A stretch of DNA of 64,000 nt, from contig NZ_LMZQ01000004.1 of NCBI RefSeq assembly GCF_001442625.1, forward strand, positions 1 through 64,000, in the 5' to 3' direction. Made by a program: the position numbers and the translations under genes. Position 1 is the first letter of the stretch. Each line of letters starts with the position of its first letter. Of the stretch, positions 17,758-27,244 are shown piece by piece. The DNA comes from Pedobacter ginsenosidimutans. GTDB taxonomy: Bacteria; Bacteroidota; Bacteroidia; Sphingobacteriales; Sphingobacteriaceae. A model generated the notes under the pieces. It saw nothing but the letters and a program-made list of their open reading frames with translations. It made no database searches and was not told the origin of the DNA.

Positions 17758-18453
17758 TTACCTGCCGTCTTTAACGTTCCTTAAATACTCGGCAATAAGT
17801 ACTTTTATTTCATCCTCCAACCTGGCATTTGCTTCAGCATTGTCGGCATCATAAATGCCGCGTATACGGTGTAGATTATCGATAAGTACTATTTTATTGC
17901 TAAAAATGAAATTGGCTTTCTCTTTCGTTTCATCTGCAACTACATCAAGTAACAAGCCTTTTCTGATTAACGAATAAGTTTGAATGGTATCACCAATCAG
18001 AAAATCCCATTTTCCAGCTTTTGCCTTAAACTGTTGGGCAAAATCTTTTATTCTACCTTTATCAAGTGGATCAACAGACAGGCTTAAAAACTTAACCAAA
18101 GGTTTTTGTTCATACCCATCGGATAATTTCTTGATGTATTTACTTGTTTCCTGGTTGTTGGCACTAGTATAAAATAAATTTAGTACCACAATCTTGTTCT
18201 GCAACGATTTCCAGGTAACGGTATCGTTATGCTGGTTTATGAGTTTAAAATCAGGAATCTTATGGTAAATGGTATCTGGGATTTTCTTTCCTTTTACACT
18301 GTGGAAAGTTGATGCAACTACTTTTTCACCAAAGATGGGTAAACTCTTATACCTGTTCTTTGCAAAGTGTGGCAATAAGTAAAAAAACAAAAATCCCGGT
18401 ATAGCTAAAATGCTTACCAGGATTATTACCTTTTTGATAGGACTTCTTTTCAT
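17758..18453 (-). CDS. SCO1/SenC-like protein lacking the copper ligands
   Basis: 231 residues: one N-terminal membrane anchor (about 9-29) and a thioredoxin-like SCO domain ('IPDFKLINQHNDTVTW', 'VVLNLFYTS', 'VKFLSLSVDPLDKGRIKDFAQQF'). In SCO proteins the strand after the first motif carries CxxxC and a distal histidine, which bind copper for the CuA site. Here that position reads 'FYTSANNQETSKYIK', the distal part reads 'FIFSNKIVLID', and the whole protein has no cysteine. It therefore cannot act as a standard copper chaperone. Its start overlaps the subunit IV stop (TAATG), so it is translationally coupled. Confidence 0.82.
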   Translation of the reverse strand: MKRSPIKKVIILVSILAIPGFLFFYLLPHFAKNRYKSLPIFGEKVVASTFHSVKGKKIPDTIYHKIPDFKLINQHNDTVTWKSLQNKIVVLNLFYTSANNQETSKYIKKLSDGYEQKPLVKFLSLSVDPLDKGRIKDFAQQFKAKAGKWDFLIGDTIQTYSLIRKGLLLDVVADETKEKANFIFSNKIVLIDNLHRIRGIYDADNAEANARLEDEIKVLIAEYLRNVKDGR

Positions 18454-18806
18454 TAATGGTTCATCATGTGGATGTTTAAAAACCCACCTTCTATCAGCAT
18501 TAAAACAATAAAGTAAATAATGAAAATAAATGATACCGTTAATGCAAGCTGTAAGCCTAATTTCTCAAACTTTAAGTGCATAAAATAAGCTACGATATAA
18601 AATGCCTTTACCAAAGTTAAAGCGATATAAATGTAGTTACCGATATGCTGAGGAATATGATGCCCTGGAATAAGCCAAAGTGCTATAATAAACTCAATAC
18701 CTGTAATTAGCGATAAGATACCGGCAACTTTCCAGATTTTAGCTTTATTCATTCCTGCATGTTCGCCATGCTCGTGGCCTTCTGTTGTATGTGCGTGCTC
18801 TGACAT
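18453..18806 (-). CDS. cytochrome c oxidase subunit IV
   Basis: 117 residues from the ATG at 18806; longer starts would run into the subunit III gene. A His-rich N-terminus ('MSEHAHTTEGHEHGEHAG') is followed by three transmembrane helices, the layout of prokaryotic subunit IV (PF03626, 'KAFYIVAYFMHLKFE'). It is a small accessory subunit of the aa3/caa3 oxidase. Start lies 26 bp after the subunit III stop; the stop overlaps the SCO-like start. Confidence 0.88.
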   Translation of the reverse strand: MSEHAHTTEGHEHGEHAGMNKAKIWKVAGILSLITGIEFIIALWLIPGHHIPQHIGNYIYIALTLVKAFYIVAYFMHLKFEKLGLQLALTVSFIFIIYFIVLMLIEGGFLNIHMMNH

Positions 18807-18831
18807 AAAAATATTTTTATAATATGATAAA

Positions 18832-19539
18832 TTAAACCAAATAGAAGAATGTAAATACAAACACCCATACTAAATCAACAAAGTGCCAGTATAAACCCAC
18901 TTTTTCTACCATCAAATAGTGTCCTCTTTTCTCAAAACTCCCATTAATGGTCATCACTAATATGATGATATTAATTAAAACACCAGTAAATACGTGAAAA
19001 CCGTGGAAACCGGTAATGGTGAAGAACAGGTTAGAAAATTGTTGCGCCGATACTAAAGATACCTCACCTGTAAATAAATGATGTAATGTTGCCATTGGAG
19101 GAATTTTTCCCCATCCAAAACCTTCATGAAATAAGTGTGTCCACTCCAAAGCCTGGCAACCCAGGAACATAAAACCACCAATAATAGTAGCAACCATCCA
19201 CCAGATTACTTCTTTTTTTGCACGACGGTGACCAGCCTCAACAGCCATAACCATGGTTACAGAACTAAGAATTAATATAAAAGTCATGATACCTACAAAA
19301 ACTAACGGGGCACCGCTTTCTTTTAATCCAGGGATTGATTGGAAAACCAAATCCGGATCTGGCCACGTTAATTTAGAAAAACGCTGAGCGCCGTAGTAGA
19401 TCAATAAAGATGAAAAGGTAAAAGCATCTGACAAAAGGAAAAACCACATCATGATTTTACCATATTCTACCGACCACGGAGAACGACCACCATTCCATGG
19501 TCCGGTTTTAACTTGATCTAATTGTGATACTGCATTCAT
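18832..19539 (-). CDS. cytochrome c oxidase subunit III
   Basis: 235 residues with seven predicted helices. Subunit III motifs include 'MWFFLLSDAFTFSSLLIYYGA', 'GFHGFHVFTGVLINI' and 'YWHFVDLVWVFVFTFFYLV'. Subunit III stabilises the oxidase and its proton uptake. It is the second of two adjacent subunit III family genes (the other at 19571-20149), and both end in the 'WHF.D..W' element. Order and spacing (about 30 bp) point to one transcript with ctaB and subunit IV. Confidence 0.92.
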   Translation of the reverse strand: MNAVSQLDQVKTGPWNGGRSPWSVEYGKIMMWFFLLSDAFTFSSLLIYYGAQRFSKLTWPDPDLVFQSIPGLKESGAPLVFVGIMTFILILSSVTMVMAVEAGHRRAKKEVIWWMVATIIGGFMFLGCQALEWTHLFHEGFGWGKIPPMATLHHLFTGEVSLVSAQQFSNLFFTITGFHGFHVFTGVLINIIILVMTINGSFEKRGHYLMVEKVGLYWHFVDLVWVFVFTFFYLV

Positions 19540-19570
19540 TTGGAAATAGTATAATAGTTTGTTAACAAAT

Positions 19571-20149
19571 TTAACGGTTCAAAAGTAAAAAAACATACAG
19601 ATATATCCATAATATATCTATAAAATGCCAAAAAATAGAAGCAATTTCCATTCTATACTGGACTTTGGCAACAGGAAGGCTTTTATAGCTCCCTGCTAAA
19701 GCATTAATAATAAGGCCAACACCACCAATAATGTGTAATAAGTGCATGCCAGATACCACATAAATAAAAGATATCGCAGCATTGTTTCCTACAAGGGTTG
19801 CCCCGGTTCTAACCATACTTCCCCAGGCATTAAACTGCATTACACCAAAAGCGATGGCTAATATTACGGTAATCCACAGCATATTGCGCTGTAAGCTAAA
19901 GTTCAGTTTCCTTAAAGCTTTTGATGCCAGCACCAAGGTGATGCTACTGGCAATAATTACCAAACTAGAGTAAATAAAAGCATCAGGTAAAACTAAACCA
20001 TGCCCCTTTCCCTTCGAAGCGGCAAATACCAGATAATAACTGGTAAAACCACCAAACATAATTGTTGATGATACGACAAATAACCAAACAATAAATTTCC
20101 TTGGTTTAGGGTCAAACGTATCCTGCATCTTTTCCATTGTTAGCACCAT
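19571..20149 (-). CDS. second cytochrome oxidase subunit III-like protein
   Basis: 192 residues with five helices and the subunit III signature 'VSGMHLLHIIGG' and 'FWHFIDILWIYLYVFLLL'. It is shorter than the neighbour at 18832-19539 and lacks the two N-terminal helices of a full subunit III, like the five-helix forms in other bacteria. The start may be the first ATG (20149) or the ATG at 20137. The two genes may encode two pieces that both enter the complex, or one may serve a different assembly state. It is 3 bp after ctaB. Confidence 0.88.
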   Translation of the reverse strand: MVLTMEKMQDTFDPKPRKFIVWLFVVSSTIMFGGFTSYYLVFAASKGKGHGLVLPDAFIYSSLVIIASSITLVLASKALRKLNFSLQRNMLWITVILAIAFGVMQFNAWGSMVRTGATLVGNNAAISFIYVVSGMHLLHIIGGVGLIINALAGSYKSLPVAKVQYRMEIASIFWHFIDILWIYLYVFLLLNR

Positions 20150-20152
20150 AAA

Positions 20153-21061
20153 TTATTTTGCTATAAAATTTAATAATAAGCCCAACTGTACCGCCGGGAT
20201 GTAAAAAAACGAACAGAACATTACTTTCTTGGCATCGGCCAATTCCCTGTTCATTAAAAGTTTAAAAGCGAGCCAGCTAAATATAAGCCCGGCAATTAAA
20301 GATAAACCTGCGATGTAATAACCGCCAAACCCATAAATGGTTGGCAATAAACTTACCGGGATTAAAATCAGCGTGCTTAAAAAGGTAAGCAGTGCCGATG
20401 TTTTATCTCTTTTCTTGGTTGGCAATAACCTAAAACCTGCTTTCTTATAATCATCATCCAAAACCCAGGCAATTGCCCAGAAATGTGGAAACTGCCACAC
20501 AAACTGGATTAAAAATAGAATGCCTGCAATGTAATAGTCAATTTCGTGGAACATTTCTGCTTTTAAACTGCCGAATGCTGCTAAATATCCAATTAGTGGC
20601 GGTAAAGCCCCTGGAATGGCACCTACAAAAACAGCTATTGGCGATTTTCTCTTCAATGGTGTATAAGCAAAGGCATACAACAGGATCGAAAATACAGAGA
20701 GTAAACCTGTTTCCAGGTTTAATTTACCCAATAACCAGGTACCCAAAAATGCCATAAAAACCCCCAGGATCAATCCTTGTCCGGTAGTCATTCTACCTGC
20801 TGGCATAGGGCGGTCTTTAGTTCTAGACATTAACTTATCTAAGTCTTTCTCAATAATTTCGTTAAAACAGTTTGCAGCAGCGGTTACTAAAAAACCACCG
20901 GCAATCAATATTAGCCAGTTTCCCCAATCGATACTAGGGATATGGCCTCTACCCACCTGCATTTTCTGTCCGATCAAAAAAGAGATCGATGCCGAAAACA
21001 CCACCGTAAACGATAGCCTGAATTTGATAAGTTTAGAAAAATCTGAAAGATATTGCTTCAA
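20153..21061 (-). CDS. ctaB: heme O synthase (protoheme IX farnesyltransferase)
   Basis: 302 residues, UbiA prenyltransferase family, with the aspartate-rich 'NCFNEIIEKDLDKLMSRTKDRPMPAGRM' motif (residues about 63-90) and nine predicted helices. It adds the farnesyl group to heme B to give heme O, the substrate of CtaA. The start codon appears to be TTG (21061): an in-frame TAA lies two codons upstream and the next ATG is inside the first helices. The ctaA gene ends 12 bp before it. Confidence 0.93.
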   Translation of the reverse strand: MKQYLSDFSKLIKFRLSFTVVFSASISFLIGQKMQVGRGHIPSIDWGNWLILIAGGFLVTAAANCFNEIIEKDLDKLMSRTKDRPMPAGRMTTGQGLILGVFMAFLGTWLLGKLNLETGLLSVFSILLYAFAYTPLKRKSPIAVFVGAIPGALPPLIGYLAAFGSLKAEMFHEIDYYIAGILFLIQFVWQFPHFWAIAWVLDDDYKKAGFRLLPTKKRDKTSALLTFLSTLILIPVSLLPTIYGFGGYYIAGLSLIAGLIFSWLAFKLLMNRELADAKKVMFCSFFYIPAVQLGLLLNFIAK

Positions 21062-21073
21062 TTTTCTTAAATA

Positions 21074-22132
21074 TTATTGTTTATATGTACTTGTTCGGTA
21101 AACCAATAAGTACAGGTAAAACTGTAAACTAAATAACAGCGTAGAGAATAAAATATGCAATGCCTGCGCTGCCGGTGGGAAAGCTATATATGCTAAAGCG
21201 AAACCACTTAATAACTGTATGAGGAGCGTTATTAATATAAACCTTGCAGTTAACAACGGTGCAGCCTTACCACTAAAACGGTCTATAACCATTTTATATA
21301 CTACTGCATTTGCAATTACTACGAGTATAGCTAAATCGCGGTGATAAGAGAATACTTCTCCTACTTTCGAAATCCATATATTCTTGCTTCCGTAAGAGAG
21401 CGACTTTGCAATCACATCTACTGCTTCTCTAACCTCGGTTCCTAAAACAATCTGAATGATACTGATTACGAGGGTAAAGAACAAAAATCCCTTTAGCCAT
21501 GCTATACGGTACATAATTACCGAAGGCACTTTATTCAATTGCTTCGCATAATTGTAGGTATAAATAGATATCGCTAAAATAACCAGTGCCAGCAACATGT
21601 GTACAGTTACCACCCATTGCGCCAGGTTGGTAGAAACCACTATCGAACCTAACCATCCCTGGTATCCCACTACAAAAAGATTCAGGATACTGAGTAGAAT
21701 AATTCGTTTGGCTGTTTTGCGGTAAGCAAATGAATACACAACTGTTAAAAACAGGAAGATCCCTGCGGCTACCCCAGCTAATCTATTCAGGTATTCGGTC
21801 CAGGTTTTTGTTGGATTAAACTCTTCAGGTATGGTGATACTCTTATCATGCCTAATGCTATCAGCTAAGGCTACCTTACCCATGCTTTCCAGATATTTGG
21901 CAAACTTTTCATTCTTCTTTAACCTACCTGCTACATATTTCTCTTTATAATTGGCAGGAAGTTGCGATACATCAGTTGGCGGAATGTAACGATCGAAACA
22001 TTTAGGCCAATCCGGACAACCCATGCCCGATCCGGTACTGCGCACAATACCACCGGCAAGTATAACCAATAGCGTAACTATGATGGTTATAAGATTAATT
22101 CTAATGAAACGTTGTTCTGATCTGCTGACCAT
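21074..22132 (-). CDS. ctaA: heme A synthase
   Basis: 352 residues, Cox15/CtaA family with eight helices and conserved heme-ligand histidines ('TVHMLLAL', 'FSYHRDLAIL', 'ALHILFSTLL'). The N-terminal 'GGIVRSTGSGMGCPDWPKCF' carries a cysteine pair common in this family. It oxidises heme O to heme A for the oxidase. It begins a new unit: a terminator-like hairpin separates it from ctaD upstream, and ctaB follows 12 bp downstream. The tandem with ctaB and oxidase subunits makes the assignment secure. Confidence 0.93.
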   Translation of the reverse strand: MVSRSEQRFIRINLITIIVTLLVILAGGIVRSTGSGMGCPDWPKCFDRYIPPTDVSQLPANYKEKYVAGRLKKNEKFAKYLESMGKVALADSIRHDKSITIPEEFNPTKTWTEYLNRLAGVAAGIFLFLTVVYSFAYRKTAKRIILLSILNLFVVGYQGWLGSIVVSTNLAQWVVTVHMLLALVILAISIYTYNYAKQLNKVPSVIMYRIAWLKGFLFFTLVISIIQIVLGTEVREAVDVIAKSLSYGSKNIWISKVGEVFSYHRDLAILVVIANAVVYKMVIDRFSGKAAPLLTARFILITLLIQLLSGFALAYIAFPPAAQALHILFSTLLFSLQFYLYLLVYRTSTYKQ

Positions 22133-22147
22133 ATATCTATTAAGATG

Positions 22148-22192
22148 AAAAGGGTATCCGGATAAGCAGAAACTTAATCAGATACCCCTTTT
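22148..22192 (-). terminator. hairpin between ctaD and ctaA
   Basis: AAAAGGGTATC (22148-22158) pairs with GATACCCCTTTT (22181-22192) with one bulged base. The U-rich ends allow termination in either direction. It splits the act-ctaCD genes from the ctaAB unit, though read-through is likely. Confidence 0.75.
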
Positions 22193-22214
22193 AAAATTTT
22201 ATTTTAAGCTTAAA

Positions 22215-24095
22215 CTAGCCCTTGTTTTCTCCAACAGGGTTAGCTAATTCCCAATCTTGCTGTATTTTTTCTGCTTCTGCATTTCCTTCAAAATCGTGAG
22301 GCAAGTTAGAGCTCATGGTTTGAGAGAAAGGAACAGTTTGAGGAATAAAATCTGCATCATGTCCTGGTTTGCTATAATCATATGGCCATCTGTAAACCGT
22401 AGGAATTTCTCCCGGCCAGTTACCGTGTAGGTGTTCTACCGGAGCAGTCCATTCTAATGTATTCGATTCCCAAGGGTTTTGAGGAGATACTTTTCCTTTA
22501 AAGATTGAATAAAAGAAGTTAAACAAGAACGCTACCTGAGCAAGTGCTGCCATAATAGCTGCCCATGTTACAAATACGTTAACCGTTAACCATTTCTTCA
22601 TAAATTCAAACTCGGTAAATGCATAGTAACGACGAGGTACACCATCTAAACCTAAGAAGTGAAGCGGGAAGAATACCAGGTAAGCTGCAATGAAAGTTAA
22701 CCAGAAGTGTAAATATCCTAATTTAGCGTTCATCATTCTACCGAACATTTTAGGGAACCAGTGATACACACCCGCAAGCATACCAAAGATTGCTGCAGAT
22801 CCCATTACCAAGTGGAAGTGGGCAACAACAAAGTAGGTATCGTGTAAGTTAATATCTAATGAAGCATTTCCTAAGAATATACCGGTTAAACCACCAGAGA
22901 TAAAAAATGAAACTAAACCGATAGCAAATAACATTGCTGGAGTGAAACGGATGTTACCACGCCATAATGTAGCTAAATAGTTAAAGGTTTTTACTGCCGA
23001 TGGTACCGCGATGATTAACGTTGTAATCATAAACACACCACCCAACAATGGATTCATACCAGTTACAAACATATGGTGACCCCATACGATGAATGATAAT
23101 ACGGTAATTCCAATTAACGAGTAAACCATTGCATGGTAACCAAAGATTGGTTTACGTGAGTTTACTGAGATTACTTCTGATGAAATACCTAAAGCTGGCA
23201 TAATTACGATATATACCTCAGGGTGACCTAAGAACCAGAATAAGTGTTGCCACAAAATTGGCGAACCACCTTCATTTGGTAAAATATCCGTACCCATAAC
23301 GATATCTGATAAGTAGAAACTTGTACCGAAACTACGGTCGAATACCATTAACACTACCCCAGCTACAAGAACAGGGAAAGATAAGATACCTAAAATAGCG
23401 GTCAAAAAGAAAGCCCAGATAGTTAATGGCATTTTCCAAAGATCCATACCTTTAGTACGCATGTTTAAGATTGTACTTACGTAGTTAATACCACCCATTA
23501 GCGATGATGCCACGAAAAGTACCATACTTACCAACCATAAAGTCATACCTAAACCAGAACCTGGCATTGCTTTCGCTACAACCGATAATGGCGGATAAAC
23601 CGTCCAACCACCAGATGCAGGACCTGTTTGGATAAAGAATGATGACATCATGATCACGCAGGCCATAAAGAAGAACCAGTATGAAAGCATGTTCAAGAAT
23701 GGCGATGCCATATCTCTTGCTCCGATTTGAAGCGGAATAAGTAAGTTACTAAATGTACCACTTAAACCTGCCGTTAGTACAAAGAATACCATGATGGTAC
23801 CGTGAATGGTTACCAAAGCCAGGTAGAAATCGGGTTTAATACGGCCACCTTCAGCCCATTTACCTAAAAATGTTTCTAAGAAAGGGAAATTTTGATCTGG
23901 CCATGCCAATTGAATCCGGAATAAAATTGATAAGCCCATTGCTATTACCGCCATAATAATACCGGTAATTAAAAATTGCTTAGCAATCATTTTATGATCC
24001 ATACTAAAGATGTACTTTGAAATCAAAGTCTCTTTATGATGCCCATGATCAGCGTGATCGTGATTGTGTTCGTCGTGTAATGCTATTGTTGACAT
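22215..24095 (-). CDS. ctaD: cytochrome c oxidase subunit I
   Basis: 626 residues, twelve helices or more. Heme a, heme a3 and CuB ligands are present: His98, the 'GHPEVY' motif (His291, Tyr295, with Glu293 typical of A1-type oxidases), His340-His341, and His426/His428 in 'HDTYFVVAHFHLVMG'. The N-terminus is unusually His-rich ('HDEHNHDHADHGHHKE'). This is the catalytic subunit reducing oxygen to water and pumping protons. It follows ctaC by 23 bp, in the same transcript as the act genes, so quinol oxidation and oxygen reduction are coexpressed. Confidence 0.97.
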   Translation of the reverse strand: MSTIALHDEHNHDHADHGHHKETLISKYIFSMDHKMIAKQFLITGIIMAVIAMGLSILFRIQLAWPDQNFPFLETFLGKWAEGGRIKPDFYLALVTIHGTIMVFFVLTAGLSGTFSNLLIPLQIGARDMASPFLNMLSYWFFFMACVIMMSSFFIQTGPASGGWTVYPPLSVVAKAMPGSGLGMTLWLVSMVLFVASSLMGGINYVSTILNMRTKGMDLWKMPLTIWAFFLTAILGILSFPVLVAGVVLMVFDRSFGTSFYLSDIVMGTDILPNEGGSPILWQHLFWFLGHPEVYIVIMPALGISSEVISVNSRKPIFGYHAMVYSLIGITVLSFIVWGHHMFVTGMNPLLGGVFMITTLIIAVPSAVKTFNYLATLWRGNIRFTPAMLFAIGLVSFFISGGLTGIFLGNASLDINLHDTYFVVAHFHLVMGSAAIFGMLAGVYHWFPKMFGRMMNAKLGYLHFWLTFIAAYLVFFPLHFLGLDGVPRRYYAFTEFEFMKKWLTVNVFVTWAAIMAALAQVAFLFNFFYSIFKGKVSPQNPWESNTLEWTAPVEHLHGNWPGEIPTVYRWPYDYSKPGHDADFIPQTVPFSQTMSSNLPHDFEGNAEAEKIQQDWELANPVGENKG

Positions 24096-24118
24096 AATTC
24101 GTTCGCTCCTGCTTAATA

Positions 24119-25351
24119 TTATTTATTTAAAGCCATTTGGTTAGTTTTCACAGCTGCTGAATCTTTAGCTGCTGAATCTGCTACTGATTTTACAGGTGCA
24201 GGTGCCACTGGCAAATTAAATTGTTTTCTTAAATCGTCGTTTAAGTATGTTTTCTGTTCAGCTATCCAAGTTTTGTACTCAGCCTCAGAAACTACACGTA
24301 CAACTTTTTGCATGTTGTAGTGACCTGATCCACAAATCTTAGCACATAAGAAAAGGTACTTAAAGTTAGGATCGTTAGTTTCTTGCTGCATTTCTGCAGT
24401 AGTTTTTGTAGGCGTAAACTCAAATATAGTTCTCATACCTGGTACGGTATTTAACTGTACTCTGAAGTGTGGCATGTAAAAACTGTGAATCACATCTTTA
24501 CTGGTTAAGATCAATTTAACTGGTTTACCAACAGGAAGAACCATTTCATCAGCCATCTCATCATCGCGAGAGTTTATATCTTTGAAATCGATACCCAATG
24601 TATTGGTAGCTGTAGTTAATTTGTAATTTTTGTTACCTACTATTCCATCAGCTCCAGGATAACGGATAGACCATTTAAACTGCTCAGAAGTAACTTCTAT
24701 CTGTAATGGTTTGTTGTTTGGATCTTCAACTTTGAAGAAAATAGATCTCCAGGTTAAGAAACCCATTAATACCAAAACAGTTAATACTAAAGCCGGAACG
24801 ATTGTCCAGATTTTTTCGATGGTATTATTGTGTGGGTAGTAGTAAGCTTTTCTTTTAGCTGAGTATTTATAGATATAAGAAAATCCGAATAATAAGATGT
24901 GTGTAACTACAAATACAATAGTAGTAATGATTAATGTTAAATTAAACATTTCATCAATTTTCTTTCCATGCTCAGATGCCGCATCAGGAAGTAACATTGC
25001 CCCATGTACTGTATATTCCCAATATACACCATATAACCCGATCACTAAAAACAGCGCAAACAAACTTGCGTGTACCCTGTTCCAGTTAATGCCAACAGGT
25101 TTACCTTGTGCTTCGCGGCTTAATTCATATACTTTTATTGCTTTACCAATAATTGCAATGAATAAGCATACGGCAAGGAAAACCAGAATATAAAATATTA
25201 CCGATTTATAAACCTCGCCCATATCAACTTTCGGTGCCGCGGCAGCACCTGCTGCTGCATCTTGCGCAAATACGCTAGTGTTTGCAAAAACAGTAATCAA
25301 TACTGCTAAAGCTGCGGTCGTTTTATTCGTTATAAACTTTCTTAAACTCAT
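24119..25351 (-). CDS. ctaC: cytochrome c oxidase subunit II
   Basis: 410 residues. After a signal peptide there are four membrane segments (about 48-70, 95-112, 138-160, 181-203), two more than in standard subunit II. The C-terminal cupredoxin domain has the full CuA set: His289, Cys336, Cys340, His344 and Met347 ('CAKICGSGHYNM'). The end is an Ala/Lys/Asp tail, with no fused cytochrome c. Electrons arrive from the periplasmic cytochrome, presumably ActE. It is placed between actF and ctaD. Confidence 0.95.
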   Translation of the reverse strand: MSLRKFITNKTTAALAVLITVFANTSVFAQDAAAGAAAAPKVDMGEVYKSVIFYILVFLAVCLFIAIIGKAIKVYELSREAQGKPVGINWNRVHASLFALFLVIGLYGVYWEYTVHGAMLLPDAASEHGKKIDEMFNLTLIITTIVFVVTHILLFGFSYIYKYSAKRKAYYYPHNNTIEKIWTIVPALVLTVLVLMGFLTWRSIFFKVEDPNNKPLQIEVTSEQFKWSIRYPGADGIVGNKNYKLTTATNTLGIDFKDINSRDDEMADEMVLPVGKPVKLILTSKDVIHSFYMPHFRVQLNTVPGMRTIFEFTPTKTTAEMQQETNDPNFKYLFLCAKICGSGHYNMQKVVRVVSEAEYKTWIAEQKTYLNDDLRKQFNLPVAPAPVKSVADSAAKDSAAVKTNQMALNK

Positions 25352-25420
25352 TTTCTTAAAAGTAGTACGCTGTACTGCTAATTATAATAATAATTAAATA
25401 TTTGCTTTATCCTATCACCA

Positions 25421-26644
25421 CTACAGTTGATGATGCAAACTTTCTTGTAATAATGGGTGGTTCTTTGCAATTAATGGTTTTTTGCTTAATGATGTTAAAA
25501 CCGTAAAGGTAAACAATCCTACGAAACCTATTGCAGTACCAATTTCAATGATACCAAAACCATTATGTCCTTCTTCTACGGCTCCTGGCATAATCATTTG
25601 GTAGTAATCTACCCAGTGACCTAAAAGTACCACAATAGAAACAAACAACAATTTCGCATCTGTTCTTTTGTTATCTCTGTCCATTAATAATAATACTGGC
25701 GCTAAGAAGTTCATGGCCAGGTTTAAGAAAAACCAGAACTTGTAATATTCAAAGCGTTTGTAGAAATATACAGTCTCCTCAGGCATGTTTGCATAGTAGA
25801 TCAATAAGAATTGAGCAAACCATACATAAGTCCAGAAGATAGAGAAACCGAAAATAAACTGACCTAAATTGTGTAAGTGGCTATTGTTAACCCATTGCAT
25901 ATAACCAGCTCTTCTTAATAAGATAAGAATAATGGCGATAGTAGCTAAACTGCTTACCCACATAGCGGCGAAGTTATACCAGCCGAACATGGTTGAGAAC
26001 CAGTGTGCCTCTAATGACATTACCGTATCGAAAGCAAAAATCGGCGTTGTAAAACCGTAAATTACCAAGAAGATACAAGCATTTTTAAAGCTTTTTCTGT
26101 AAGAATTTAAACCACCTGCTAAATCTTCGTTGTACGAAAACTTAACAAACATGATCGAAAATATACTATAGATACCTAAGAACACCACCTGGCGGCCTAA
26201 GAAAAAAGGTACATTTAAGAACACTGATTTACCAGCGATAATAGAATCATAATTAGCACTCTTTGGATCAGTTAATCCATCAGCATGCCAGTGGTGATAT
26301 AGATTATGTGTATATAAACCTGCCGAAATTACTACAACAAGTATTACAGCTGCAATAGGCAATGTTTTTGCCATAGCTTGTGGTACACGTAAAATTGATG
26401 CAGACCAACCTGCTTGAGCTACATATTGAACAGCCAGGAAAAATGTACCCGACATACAAACGCATGCAAAGTAATATGCCATAAGCAACAGGTTAGCAAA
26501 AGTACGCTCGTGCATTACTTTATCGCCGGCTAAGAAACCGAACAATACAGCCGCAATACCGATAACGATACCAACAATGCTTAAGGTTTTTACTTTACCT
26601 GTAAACTCAAACTGTTCACTAAAATTAATATTGTGAGTTCCCAT
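25421..26644 (-). CDS. actF: alternative complex III membrane subunit ActF
   Basis: 407 residues, about ten helices, NrfD-like integral membrane protein with a quinol-pocket appearance ('FFLGRQVVFLGIYSIF', 'FWTYVWFAQFLLIYYANMPEE'). In alternative complex III, ActC and ActF are paired NrfD-like subunits; this one lies last in the Act set and 69 bp before ctaC, the usual order. It is expected to contribute quinol binding and proton transfer. Confidence 0.92.
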   Translation of the reverse strand: MGTHNINFSEQFEFTGKVKTLSIVGIVIGIAAVLFGFLAGDKVMHERTFANLLLMAYYFACVCMSGTFFLAVQYVAQAGWSASILRVPQAMAKTLPIAAVILVVVISAGLYTHNLYHHWHADGLTDPKSANYDSIIAGKSVFLNVPFFLGRQVVFLGIYSIFSIMFVKFSYNEDLAGGLNSYRKSFKNACIFLVIYGFTTPIFAFDTVMSLEAHWFSTMFGWYNFAAMWVSSLATIAIILILLRRAGYMQWVNNSHLHNLGQFIFGFSIFWTYVWFAQFLLIYYANMPEETVYFYKRFEYYKFWFFLNLAMNFLAPVLLLMDRDNKRTDAKLLFVSIVVLLGHWVDYYQMIMPGAVEEGHNGFGIIEIGTAIGFVGLFTFTVLTSLSKKPLIAKNHPLLQESLHHQL

Positions 26645-26659
26645 TTATATTCTGCTTTA

Positions 26660-27244
26660 CTATTGTCCTTTTTGTAATTGTTGAACATACATCACCACTT
26701 TCCAACGATCTGTTGGTGAGATTTGCGAAGCATGCGAGCCCATGTTATTTACACCGTATGTAATGGTGTGGTAAATTTTACCTGCAGTAAGATCAACCAT
26801 GTTACCACCTCTAGAAGATGCACCCGTTTGATAAGCAGGTACACCACTAAATTTCTCAATTTTAACTAAGTGTCCTTGTCCATCTCCCTTTTCTCCGTGG
26901 CAAGGGCTACAGAAAACGGTAAATAAGTGTTTACCCTGAGCTAAATTAACAGTATCTACTGGTAAAGGGTTAACCATACTCACACCTGCTGCTTCATATC
27001 CTTCTTTTGTATTAGGATACTCATCATATTCAGTAAAACCTACTGGTTTAGTATGTGCAGGTGGTAACTGAGCTGTTTTACCATCTTTAAAATTTTTGTT
27101 TGGCTGATCTGGATTGTAAGCAATCGGATCATACATGTTTCTGGCATATTCCAAGCCAGTACTGCGTTTATCTTTACAAGCAGAAAAGGTAGCTGCAAAA
27201 GCGATAGCTAAAAACGCAGTGTAAACAAATTTATTCTTATTCAT
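26660..27244 (-). CDS. actE: alternative complex III cytochrome c subunit ActE
   Basis: 194 residues from the ATG at 27244; the longer frame reaches into actD. It is a lipoprotein (lipobox FSAC) with one heme c site 'CSPCH' near residue 112 and a distal methionine in the 'YGVNNMGSHASQ' region. ActE is the periplasmic monoheme cytochrome that carries electrons to the oxidase. It overlaps the actD stop by 8 bp (27237-27244), so the two are translationally coupled. Confidence 0.93.
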   Translation of the reverse strand: MNKNKFVYTAFLAIAFAATFSACKDKRSTGLEYARNMYDPIAYNPDQPNKNFKDGKTAQLPPAHTKPVGFTEYDEYPNTKEGYEAAGVSMVNPLPVDTVNLAQGKHLFTVFCSPCHGEKGDGQGHLVKIEKFSGVPAYQTGASSRGGNMVDLTAGKIYHTITYGVNNMGSHASQISPTDRWKVVMYVQQLQKGQ

